The notes beneath the pieces were generated by a model, which did no database searches, was not told the origin of the DNA, and saw nothing but the letters and a program-made list of their open reading frames with translations. Below, in pieces: positions 16,995-25,592 of a stretch of DNA of 32,007 nt (positions are counted from its first letter, which is position 1; every line of letters begins with the position of its first letter). This DNA is from Deltaproteobacteria bacterium (lineage in GTDB: Bacteria; Desulfobacterota; Binatia; Binatales; Binataceae). Both the position numbers and the translations under genes were made by a program. The stretch lies in the NCBI GenBank assembly GCA_021799555.1, contig JAJZAG010000004.1, positions 1 through 32,007 of the forward strand. The letters run 5' to 3'.

Positions 16995-18437
16995 CTATTT
17001 CGTGGTCACGCAAGCAAACGCCTCGGACGCCGCTGCCTCACCGCTGCTGATGCAATCCGGAACGCCGACGCCGCGAAATGCCGCGCCGGCAAGGAACAAG
17101 CCGCGAAGCCGAGCGGCGCGCTCTTCGGCGAATACAACGCGTTCCTGATGGCCTACGTTGTAACGTGGCAGCGCCCGTGCTTGCCGGGAGATCTCTACCA
17201 GCGTTGGTTCCGCTGCAAGACCGAGAATGTCAGCCAGTTCCAGGCGCGCGTGAGAAATTAGGTCCGATTCGTCGTAATCGCCAGCGGCGGAATCGCTGAT
17301 GAATGCGCGTACGAGCAACCCGCCCTTTGGTACCCTATTTTCAAACTTCGCACTCGAGAAGCTGACCGCTTTAAGCATTCGCCTCTCGTCGCGCGCGATA
17401 ACAAACCCAGTTCCGGCGGGTAGCCTGCAAGCGGGCATCGTAGCGAAGCCAAAGTTTACCGTGGCGACTGAGTTGTAATGGATCGAGTCGAGAGTATCCG
17501 CCAATTCTGCATCGATTTCCCTGCACAACCGCGCGGTTACCCAAGCCGGTGAAGCGCATATTACCGCTTCCGCCAAGAATTCGCCGGCGCCCGCCAGACT
17601 CAAGCGCCATCTGCCGGATTCGCGCCGTAACGAGGTCACTTCCGTGCCTAGATTGACTACCTCGCCAAGGCGCCTCACCAGCGCATCGCTCAATGTCTGC
17701 ATGCCCCCCCGCAGCGTTAGCATCGAGGATGGTTTTGCATCGGTGGCGCTGCGCCGCGGTCGCGTCGCCTTCATCGCAAGCGTCAGGCTCCGCCATCGAT
17801 GCTCCGATGCAACCATCTGCGGCATCGTCGCATGAGCGCTCAATTGATCGGGATCGCCGCCGAATATTCCGCCAATCAGCGGACCTACCATCCGGTCGAC
17901 CATCTCGCGGCCAAAGTGACGCGCGATGAATCGAGCTAGACTTTCGTCGGCATCGTTCCCGCGACGCGCGAGCAGCGGCTCGAGCGCAATTCTGACCTTC
18001 GCTCTCGTGCTGAACAGGCGGCTTGTCAGCACCGGAAGGAGACGGGTCGGCGCGCCCATCATCAATCCATCAGGAATTTCGTGCAGGCGGTTCGAGTGAA
18101 GGATATAGCTCTTGCGATTTTGCTCCTTAATCGCAATAAGTTCTCGGCTGAGGTCCAAACGGTCGATCAGACCTGTGGCCCCGGGCTTTTCGCTCACGAA
18201 GCAGTCCGGTCCGCACTCCGCCACGAACCCCTCGCGAAGAACCGTGGCGATCTTCCCTCCAGCCCGCTTCGAGCTTTCGAAAAGTGCGATTGCAAGCGGG
18301 CGGCCCAGTTCTGCAGCGAGATCGCGAAGACGGTTCGCGGCTGCGAGCCCCGTGATTCCGCCGCCAATGACAGCAACAGTTCTTAACTTTGATTGCGAGC
18401 GACCCGTCCCTGCGGATGCAGACATCGATGCCTTCAC
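16995..18437 (-). CDS. hemY: protoporphyrinogen oxidase (HemY/PPO-type)
   Basis: VAVIGGGITGLAAANRLRDL, FESSKRAGGKIATVLREGFVAECGPDCFVSEKP, LFLAGAAFRGVGVPDCISSGEAAA. Confidence 0.9.
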   Translation of the reverse strand: MKASMSASAGTGRSQSKLRTVAVIGGGITGLAAANRLRDLAAELGRPLAIALFESSKRAGGKIATVLREGFVAECGPDCFVSEKPGATGLIDRLDLSRELIAIKEQNRKSYILHSNRLHEIPDGLMMGAPTRLLPVLTSRLFSTRAKVRIALEPLLARRGNDADESLARFIARHFGREMVDRMVGPLIGGIFGGDPDQLSAHATMPQMVASEHRWRSLTLAMKATRPRRSATDAKPSSMLTLRGGMQTLSDALVRRLGEVVNLGTEVTSLRRESGRWRLSLAGAGEFLAEAVICASPAWVTARLCREIDAELADTLDSIHYNSVATVNFGFATMPACRLPAGTGFVIARDERRMLKAVSFSSAKFENRVPKGGLLVRAFISDSAAGDYDESDLISHARLELADILGLAAEPTLVEISRQARALPRYNVGHQERVVFAEERAARLRGLFLAGAAFRGVGVPDCISSGEAAASEAFACVTTK

Positions 18438-18484
18438 CTCTCTCGGTGGCTTCGAATATGCATTCTTCGGGCCCGAAAGTAACC

Positions 18485-19066
18485 ATGACCATTCAAGATC
18501 CTATCAACCGTTTCAATCAATGGTTTAAACAAGAATTGCGCGCCGGCTCCGTTATGCCAGAGGCAATGGCCTTGGCTACCAGCGGGCGCGACAGCGTGGT
18601 CAGTGTCCGCTATGTGCTGCTCAAACAGGCTGACGACCGCGGTTTCGCCTTCTATACGGACATCCGTAGCCCAAAGGGTCGGCAGCTCGAAGAAAATGCT
18701 CACGCTGCATTAGCATTTTATTGGCCACGGCGTCGCCGTCAGGTCCGAATCGAAGGCGTGGTGGAACCCATGCCCCCCGGACAAGCCGACGAATATTGGC
18801 TCACTCGTCCTCGGGCGAGCCGTTTGTCAGCGACAGCTTCGCGTCAGAGCCATCCACTACGGTCTCGGTCGGACTTATTGGCTCGAGTCTCACAACTTAA
18901 ACGTGACTTGCAGGGAAAGGAACCGCTGCGGCCTCATTACTGGCAGGGACTGCGAGTTGTGCCGAAAAGAATCGAATTCTGGAGAGAAGGTGCCTTTCGG
19001 CTACACCATCGCGAGCTTTATCTTCGCGATGGAAAGCGATGGCGGATGATCTTGCTCCAACCGTAA
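18485..19066 (+). CDS. pdxH: pyridoxamine 5'-phosphate oxidase-like flavoprotein (divergent PdxH)
   Basis: MTIQDPINRFNQWFKQELRAG..MALATSGRDSVVSVRYVLLKQADDRGFAFYTDIRSPKGRQLEENAHAALAFYWPRRRRQVRIEGVVE...RIEFWREGAFRLHHRE. Confidence 0.85.
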   Translation: MTIQDPINRFNQWFKQELRAGSVMPEAMALATSGRDSVVSVRYVLLKQADDRGFAFYTDIRSPKGRQLEENAHAALAFYWPRRRRQVRIEGVVEPMPPGQADEYWLTRPRASRLSATASRQSHPLRSRSDLLARVSQLKRDLQGKEPLRPHYWQGLRVVPKRIEFWREGAFRLHHRELYLRDGKRWRMILLQP

Positions 19067-19072
19067 TCCACC

Positions 19073-20365
19073 ATGACCGGCATGCCCTTTGCTGGTCCTA
19101 CAAAGATGGCTTCGTTCTATTCATCCTTGGATAGGCGATCACTCGAAGTGAGTGCCAATCGAACGATTCGCCATGCGCGCGTCAATCTGTCTCAGCGTCC
19201 TTTCATCGTTATCTGGGAAGTGACGCGTGCCTGCGATTTGGCATGTCTCCACTGCCGGGCAACCGCGATGCCGACGCCGGACCCTTCCCAACTCACAACT
19301 ACCGACGGACTCCGATTGATTGATCAGGTCGCAGCCTTTGGCTTGCCTCCTCCGCTGTTCGTTCTGACCGGAGGTGACCCGCTTAAGCGGTCCGACCTGT
19401 CGCAGTTGGTTCGGTATGCGACGAGTTGCAGCTTGCCTACTTCGCTTTCGCCTTCAGCGACGCCTCTTCTCTCGGCGCAGGCTTTGAAGGAGCTCAAAGA
19501 CGCCGGTCTGGTTGCGATCTCGCTCAGTCTCGATGGATCAAATGCTCCGATCCACGACTCTTTCCGCGGCCGGGAACAGACCTTCAAGCGAACCCTCGAA
19601 GCGTGGGAACACGCGCACGAGATCGGATTGAAAGTCCAAATCAACACGACCGTGACGAAACGGAATCTGCTTGACCTTGCGGCGATTGCGCGGACAGTCC
19701 GCGAGCGTCGCGCGATGACTTGGAGCGTCTTTTTTCTCGTGCAGACCGGCCGTGGAAGTGGTCTACAGCAGATACTTCCGAATGAGTGCGAAGACGTACT
19801 GAACTTCCTTTATGACGTGGGCGAAATTTTCCCCGTAAAAACAACTGAGGGACATCACTTCAAACGGGTGGCGCTGCAGCGGACAATAGTCGAGCGGTCT
19901 CAAGATACGCTCGAGTCGGTGCTTCAGCCGGGAGAGACCTATCGATACTTGCGCCGTGAGTTCGGGCCGATCATCCCCAACGGCCGTCGGCGCCGACCTC
20001 CGTTGGATATCAACGCTGCACGCGGCTTCGTTTTCATATCGCACGCGGGCGACGTATTTCCGAGCGGGTTCCTGCCGATGCCGGCAGGCAATGTGCGCAG
20101 AATAGACTTGCCATCGTTATATCGATCCAGCTCGATCTTTACTGCGCTGCGCGAAGCGCGGTTGCTGAAGGGGCGATGTGGCAATTGCGAATTTGCTCCG
20201 GTCTGTGGAGGTTCTCGCTCGCGAGCTTTCGCGCAAACCGGAGATCTGCTGGCCGAAGATGCGCTATGCGCATACGAACCCGGCTCGTTCCCATACCAGG
20301 CGGAACTAACAGGACTGCTAGCTCCGATACTCAGAGACAGAGAAGTCAATACGATTGCAAAGTAG
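19073..20365 (+). CDS. radical SAM/SPASM protein (heme-pathway NirJ/Ahb-like or TIGR04053-like)
   Basis: WEVTRACDLACLHCRATAMP (CxxxCxxC), FVLTGGDPLKRSDL, C-terminal GRCGNCEFAPVCGGSRSRAFAQTGDLLAEDALCAYEP. Confidence 0.88.
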   Translation: MTGMPFAGPTKMASFYSSLDRRSLEVSANRTIRHARVNLSQRPFIVIWEVTRACDLACLHCRATAMPTPDPSQLTTTDGLRLIDQVAAFGLPPPLFVLTGGDPLKRSDLSQLVRYATSCSLPTSLSPSATPLLSAQALKELKDAGLVAISLSLDGSNAPIHDSFRGREQTFKRTLEAWEHAHEIGLKVQINTTVTKRNLLDLAAIARTVRERRAMTWSVFFLVQTGRGSGLQQILPNECEDVLNFLYDVGEIFPVKTTEGHHFKRVALQRTIVERSQDTLESVLQPGETYRYLRREFGPIIPNGRRRRPPLDINAARGFVFISHAGDVFPSGFLPMPAGNVRRIDLPSLYRSSSIFTALREARLLKGRCGNCEFAPVCGGSRSRAFAQTGDLLAEDALCAYEPGSFPYQAELTGLLAPILRDREVNTIAK

Positions 20366-20388
20366 GGTGCGTTATGCCGACGTACCCT
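20364..20388. terminator. candidate bidirectional terminator hairpin (9-bp stem with one G.U, 7-nt loop)
   Basis: AGGGTGCGT-TATGCCG-ACGTACCCT in the 86-bp gap between convergent genes; overlaps the upstream TAG stop. No strong T-tract. Confidence 0.5.
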
Positions 20389-20451
20389 TAGAGCAGCTTT
20401 CCGATTCGAGATGAGCGAATACGTCTCCTCTCCGGCTTCCGAACTTGATCT

Positions 20452-21108
20452 CTACTTGGACGACGTAGGCTCTGGTGAACTTTCAACCGGGAGTCCCGCC
20501 GCCATCCATTCGGGAAAGCCTTCGGCCAGTCGCCGCGCCTTGCGTCCGCTCTTGCGAAGAAGTTCGACCGCTCGATAACCAAGCAAGCAGTAGGGTCCTC
20601 GGCAATAGGCGACAACTTCCTTGCCGTTCCATGCGTCAGCGATCCGCATGTCGATTTCCGCCAGTTGGACTGATACCGCCCCGGCGATGTGCCCGGCCCG
20701 GTATTCGTCAGCCGGCCGCACGTCGATCACTACCGCGCTGCCGTCACGGATGCGTTCGAGCAGCTCGGAGCGCGTCAGTGGCTCGAGCTCGCTTGGATCG
20801 GTCATGTAAGTGCGCACGATTCGTTCGAGTTCCGCTGACCGGCTTTCCGCGACCCGGCGAATGACCCGGATCAGTTCGAACACCTCTGGTCCGGCCAGCC
20901 GATAGCGGACGTAAAGACCTTTTTTGCTTGCCTCGACTAGTCCGGCTTCGCGCAGGCGCTGCAGATGCTGCGAAACGTTGGCGACCGAAAGCCCCGATTG
21001 CCTGGAAAGAGCTTCGACGGTGCGATCTGTTTGGGCGAGAAGCTCAATCAGCTTTAGCCGCTGCTTGTTACCGGTGGCCTTCCCGACTCTGGCAAACTGC
21101 TCGAACAT
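20452..21108 (-). CDS. ArsR-family HTH regulator fused to a rhodanese domain
   Basis: MFEQFARVGKATGNKQRLKLIELLAQTDRTVEALSRQSGLSVANVSQHLQRLREAGLV; then VVIDVRPADEYRAGHIAGAVSV and YCRGPYCLLGYRAVELL. The supplied ORF runs further 5' to 21354, so the start is uncertain. Confidence 0.88.
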   Translation of the reverse strand: MFEQFARVGKATGNKQRLKLIELLAQTDRTVEALSRQSGLSVANVSQHLQRLREAGLVEASKKGLYVRYRLAGPEVFELIRVIRRVAESRSAELERIVRTYMTDPSELEPLTRSELLERIRDGSAVVIDVRPADEYRAGHIAGAVSVQLAEIDMRIADAWNGKEVVAYCRGPYCLLGYRAVELLRKSGRKARRLAEGFPEWMAAGLPVESSPEPTSSK

Positions 21109-21244
21109 GCGATCTTGGACGGCGTCGGACGACTCCTCGCGGACCACGGCATTCGCCACCTCGCGCTCCGGAGCGACTCGATATCTCCTCGGGCGAAATG
21201 AGTGTTGCCCAGAGTCGGAAGGTCGTTTCAATTGACTCCTCCGG

Positions 21245-24200
21245 TCATGACCGAGCCTCGGATTTTCCGCTGTAAACAAGGTAATAGATGAGCGGAACCA
21301 CCAGCAGCGTGAAGCCGGTCGATGCAAAAATTCCAAAGATGAACGCCCATGCAAGGCCTGAAAATATCGGGTCCAGCGTGATAATCACCGAGCCCAGCAC
21401 GGCTGCGGCCGCCGTCAGCACTATCGGACGCAGCCGCACCGCACCGGCTTCGAGTATCGCCGCCTCTAGCTCAAGGCCGCGCGCAATTCCGAGCTGAATG
21501 AAATCGATCAGAATGATCGAGTTGCGCACCACTATTCCCGCCAGCGCGATCATTCCAATCATCGCGGTCGCGGTGAAGAAGGTCGGATCGGCAAAGCCGG
21601 CGATTGAGCGGTTCGTGATCAGGTTCAGGATGAAGAACCCGGGCATGATTCCGATCAGCGTCAGCGGTATCGCCGCCATGATGATCAACGACATCGCCAT
21701 CGAGCCGGTTTGCCCAACCAGTAGTATGAAAATCAGAAACAGCGCCGCAGCGAACGCGACTCCGAGATCGCGGAACACGGTCACCGTGATGTGCCACTCG
21801 CCCTCGCCGGTCCAGTTGATCGTATAACCCGGCGGCAACAAATGTGCGGTGCGCCCCTCGAGCCACAACACTTCGTTGACGGGGCTGATTCCTGCCGTGC
21901 CCGCCGTCACCATCGCGACCCTGCGCAGGTCCTTGTGAAAGATCGGTTGCTCCTGAACGGTTCGCTGGATTCTGCCAAGCTCGCCCAGCGTAACGAGCTT
22001 TCCGTCGGCGCCGCGCAACTCCACCGCCATCAATCCCGAGACCGTCGAACGCTCGGGCCTGCCCGCGCGCAACTCGATCATGAGCGGGTTCCGTTCGCTA
22101 TCGATGTGCACTGTACCGACGGCTTGCCCGCCAAGCATGATTGCAATCGTCTTGGCGGCTTGTCCGGCGGTAATCCCGTTAAGCGCGGCTTTGCGCCGGT
22201 CAAGAACAAAATCGAGTTGCGGAGCGGCGGTGACCGAGAAGTCGTCAGGCGATACGAGGCCACCGGTTTGCGAGAATATTCTTTTTAACTTGCGGCCATA
22301 GGTGAGCAGTTGACCGTATTCCGCCCCAGGCGGTCCGTAGATTTCCGCGACCACCGAAGCAAGGACGGGAGGACCGGGCGGACTCTCGACGATCTTGGCA
22401 AGCCTGACATGATCGCGCCGCGCGATTGTGTTTACTTCAGGTATCAGGCGAAGCGCGATTTCGTGCGACGACTCGAGTCGGCGTGCCTTGGGCGCAAGAT
22501 TAATCCGGATGTCGGCCTGTGAAGGTTCGCGCCGCATATAGTAGTGTCGCACCATCCCATTGAAATCGAACGGCGAATCGGTACCCACATAAGCTTCAAC
22601 GTTGCTAACCTCGGTGACCCGCGACAGAAGATTCTCGAAATCGAGTACGACCGCGTTGGTCGCTTCCAGTGGGGTTCCTTGCGGCATATCGATGACGAGG
22701 TCCAGTTCGTTCTTATTGTCGAACGGCAGCATTTTGACTGGCACTAACCCGAACACGACAAGCAGGACAGAAAATACGAGACTCGCGACAATCGCAGCCA
22801 GAAATAGGTGCGCGCGCCGGCGACTTTCCATTAACGGGCGCAAGAGCCGCGCGTATATTTCTCTCACCATACCGCCGTGATGCGCTTCGTCGGCATCGGT
22901 TGGTTCGTCGTACTCGCGTTTAAGCAGATGGAAAGCGGCCCACGGGGTAATCGTGAAGGCGACGATCAACGACATCAACATCGCCATCGGCACGTTGAAC
23001 GGCATCGGACGCATATACGGTCCCATCATGCCGGTCACGAACAGCATCGGAATGAACGCCACAATCACGGCGAAGGTCGCGAGAATCGTCGGCGGCCTGA
23101 CCTCATCGACCGCGATCAACGTTGCCTCGCGCGGAGGATTCTCCCGCAGCCTCAGGTGCCGGTGGATATTTTCAACATCAACAATCGGGTCGTCCACGAG
23201 AAGGCCAAGCGATAGAATCAGCGCAAACAGGGTAACTCGATTTATCGTGTAACCCGCCAGCAAGTTGGCGACGAGCGCGATAGAAAGCGTTACCGGCACT
23301 GCGATTGCCACCACGAAGGCTTCCCGGCCGCCGAGCGAAAATGCCAGCAGCACCACAATAACTCCTACTGCGATAAGCAATTCGCGCACCAGATCGTTGA
23401 CCTTTTCGTCAGCCGTCTCGCCGTAGTTTCGCGTGACCAGGACCTGCACATCGGCCGGTATCGCAACGCCACGGAGCGCCTCGACCTTGGCTAGCAATCC
23501 TTCAGCGACCGCCACCGCGTTGGTTCCGTGGCGTTTAGCAAACGCGATCGTAACCGCCGGATAAATCCGTCCCCGCTCACCAACCGAATTGAGCTCGAAT
23601 TGTCCCGGCTCGTTGATTAGGGTGCTGCGCGCGGGGCCGAACGAAATATTCGTATAGTCAACAGCTTCGGCTGGTCCGTCGAGCACCTTGGCTATCTGAT
23701 GCAGGTAGATCGGCCGCCCGCTACGAACCGCAACGACGATATCCTTGACCTCGCCGGCGCTGCGCAAAAATGGTCCACCCTGCACGACATACTCGCGATT
23801 ATCGCGTGCAAACCCACCTGCTGGCAGATTTACGTTCGCGCCCCGCAACGTCTGTGCGACCTCAAGAGCTGTCACGTCATGCCCGGCCATTCGCTGTGGA
23901 TCCAGTATCACCCGTACTAAGCGCGGTCGTCCGCCGACCACAAAAGATCGTCCGGTATCAGGCACCTGCTGCATACGATGCAGTATTTCGTCGGCGATCC
24001 GGCGCAGCTCGGCGTCGCCTTCGGCGGCGCTGTAAAGCGTGACCGTTACGATCGGTACATCGTCAATTCCGACTGGCTTTACGATCCATCCGGTTACGCC
24101 CGGTGGCACCGCATCGCGGTTTGATGCGAGCTTGTTGTAAATCTCGACGAGTGCTTTGGTCCTGTCATAGCCGACGCGGAAGCGCACCGTGACCATCGCC

Positions 24201-24499
24201 ATGTTCGGCTGGGACGACGAATAGATGTGCCGGACGCCGTCCATCTCCCAGAGCCGCTTCTCGAGGTTGACCGTAACGAGATTTTCAACCTCAGCCGCGC
24301 TGGCACCGGGCATCTGCACGATAATGTCCGCCATCGGTACTGAGATCTGCGGATCTTCTTCGCGTGGGGTCACCGCTAACGCAACCACACCGGCGGCTAG
24401 CGAGGCGAGCAACAATAGAATCGAGAGATTCGATCCGAGGAACAGGTCAACGATTCGCGCGGTGAAACCGAGCTCGGGCGATTTACTATTGTCGGTCAT
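21245..24499 (-). CDS. RND efflux transporter permease (AcrB/HAE family)
   Basis: 1084 aa; LFALILSLGLLVDDPIVDVENIHRHLR (TM4 DD motif), RND-type internal repeat, C-terminal VVPLIYYLVYSGK. Confidence 0.95.
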   Translation of the reverse strand: MTDNSKSPELGFTARIVDLFLGSNLSILLLLASLAAGVVALAVTPREEDPQISVPMADIIVQMPGASAAEVENLVTVNLEKRLWEMDGVRHIYSSSQPNMAMVTVRFRVGYDRTKALVEIYNKLASNRDAVPPGVTGWIVKPVGIDDVPIVTVTLYSAAEGDAELRRIADEILHRMQQVPDTGRSFVVGGRPRLVRVILDPQRMAGHDVTALEVAQTLRGANVNLPAGGFARDNREYVVQGGPFLRSAGEVKDIVVAVRSGRPIYLHQIAKVLDGPAEAVDYTNISFGPARSTLINEPGQFELNSVGERGRIYPAVTIAFAKRHGTNAVAVAEGLLAKVEALRGVAIPADVQVLVTRNYGETADEKVNDLVRELLIAVGVIVVLLAFSLGGREAFVVAIAVPVTLSIALVANLLAGYTINRVTLFALILSLGLLVDDPIVDVENIHRHLRLRENPPREATLIAVDEVRPPTILATFAVIVAFIPMLFVTGMMGPYMRPMPFNVPMAMLMSLIVAFTITPWAAFHLLKREYDEPTDADEAHHGGMVREIYARLLRPLMESRRRAHLFLAAIVASLVFSVLLVVFGLVPVKMLPFDNKNELDLVIDMPQGTPLEATNAVVLDFENLLSRVTEVSNVEAYVGTDSPFDFNGMVRHYYMRREPSQADIRINLAPKARRLESSHEIALRLIPEVNTIARRDHVRLAKIVESPPGPPVLASVVAEIYGPPGAEYGQLLTYGRKLKRIFSQTGGLVSPDDFSVTAAPQLDFVLDRRKAALNGITAGQAAKTIAIMLGGQAVGTVHIDSERNPLMIELRAGRPERSTVSGLMAVELRGADGKLVTLGELGRIQRTVQEQPIFHKDLRRVAMVTAGTAGISPVNEVLWLEGRTAHLLPPGYTINWTGEGEWHITVTVFRDLGVAFAAALFLIFILLVGQTGSMAMSLIIMAAIPLTLIGIMPGFFILNLITNRSIAGFADPTFFTATAMIGMIALAGIVVRNSIILIDFIQLGIARGLELEAAILEAGAVRLRPIVLTAAAAVLGSVIITLDPIFSGLAWAFIFGIFASTGFTLLVVPLIYYLVYSGKSEARS

Positions 24500-25592
24500 T
24501 TGATCCTCGCGGCGAGGAATCTGTGATCACACGGTCGCCCGCGTTGAGACCCGCCAAAACTTCGACGCGATCATCCATCGCGCGGCCGAGCGCCACCTGG
24601 CGGACTTCCACGACGCCGCGAACAATTAGTCGGACCGTGGTGAGCTGACCAACTGACTGCACCGCATCGCGCGGGATGCTAAGAATTTTCTCCTGGCCGG
24701 CGCCAAAACTTGCGCGCGTGAACATTCCAGGCCGTAGTCGCATCCCCCTCGGCAACGGAGCCCGGACGATAAAACTGCGGCTGGCCGGGTCCGCGGCCGG
24801 AACGACTTCACTCACGCGAGTCTCAATAGTGCGCCGCTCGGAACCAACTTCGACTTGCAGCGGCATCCCCACGCTGACCTGATCGGCGAGCGCGTCCGGA
24901 ACCGTCAGCTCGACGCGGATTGCATGATTGTCGTAGAGCCGCACCAGCACCTCGCCCGGCATCGCGATATCACCCGGCTCGACCATCCTCGCAACCACGA
25001 CGCCGTCGACCGGCGAGCGAACGGTTGCGTAGGAAAGTGCGGCGCGCGCAGCTTTCACGGCGGCGCGTGCGCGAGCGACGTTGCCGATCGTCGATTGATA
25101 AGCTGAGCGGGCACTATCGAATTCGCTTTGCGTGACAGCGCTGCGTTTCAGGAGTGCCGAGTAGCGTTCATAGTCGGCAGCCGCGCGCGTAAACTCCGCT
25201 TGCGCGGCTGCCAACGCGCCTTGCGCCTGTGCTACCTGCGCCCGAACGTCAGCCGAGTCAAGCTCAACCAGGATCTGACCACGCCGTACGTGATCGCCTG
25301 CGCGTACCATAACGGCGTCGACCGTCGCACTCATGCGACTCGATGCGTCCACTGGCACGCTGGATTGGACGCTGCCGATAACTTCCCGCCGGATCGGCAC
25401 AATCTGCGCCAAGACAATCGCGGTCGGTTCATTGGAAAATTGAGCGGCCGTTTCGGCGAGTACGCCCGGCGCTATCTTCCCATATCGCAAGATCTCAGCG
25501 ACTATCACCGCCAGCAGTACCGCGCCGGCAATCGCAACCCACACTGCCCTTGCCGACGGTTGTCGAATTTCTTTCCGGAGGTTCATAGTCAT
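24486..25592 (-). CDS. RND efflux periplasmic adaptor (membrane fusion protein)
   Basis: GDHVRRGQILVELDSADVRAQVAQAQGAL; ATVRSPVDGVVVARMVEPGDIAMPGEVLVRL; PGMFTRASF. Confidence 0.94.
   Translation of the reverse strand: MTMNLRKEIRQPSARAVWVAIAGAVLLAVIVAEILRYGKIAPGVLAETAAQFSNEPTAIVLAQIVPIRREVIGSVQSSVPVDASSRMSATVDAVMVRAGDHVRRGQILVELDSADVRAQVAQAQGALAAAQAEFTRAAADYERYSALLKRSAVTQSEFDSARSAYQSTIGNVARARAAVKAARAALSYATVRSPVDGVVVARMVEPGDIAMPGEVLVRLYDNHAIRVELTVPDALADQVSVGMPLQVEVGSERRTIETRVSEVVPAADPASRSFIVRAPLPRGMRLRPGMFTRASFGAGQEKILSIPRDAVQSVGQLTTVRLIVRGVVEVRQVALGRAMDDRVEVLAGLNAGDRVITDSSPRGSNDRQ

Noticed and set aside
16869-17299. Forward ORFs 16869-17261 and 17078-17299
   Set aside because: Arg-rich frames mostly antisense to the 3' end of the well-supported hemY gene; no recognisable domain.
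21228-21235. TCAATTGA palindrome between the RND stop and ArsR-rhodanese
   Set aside because: An 8-bp perfect palindrome is too short to support as an operator alone, and it lacks the N8 spacing of the upstream site.
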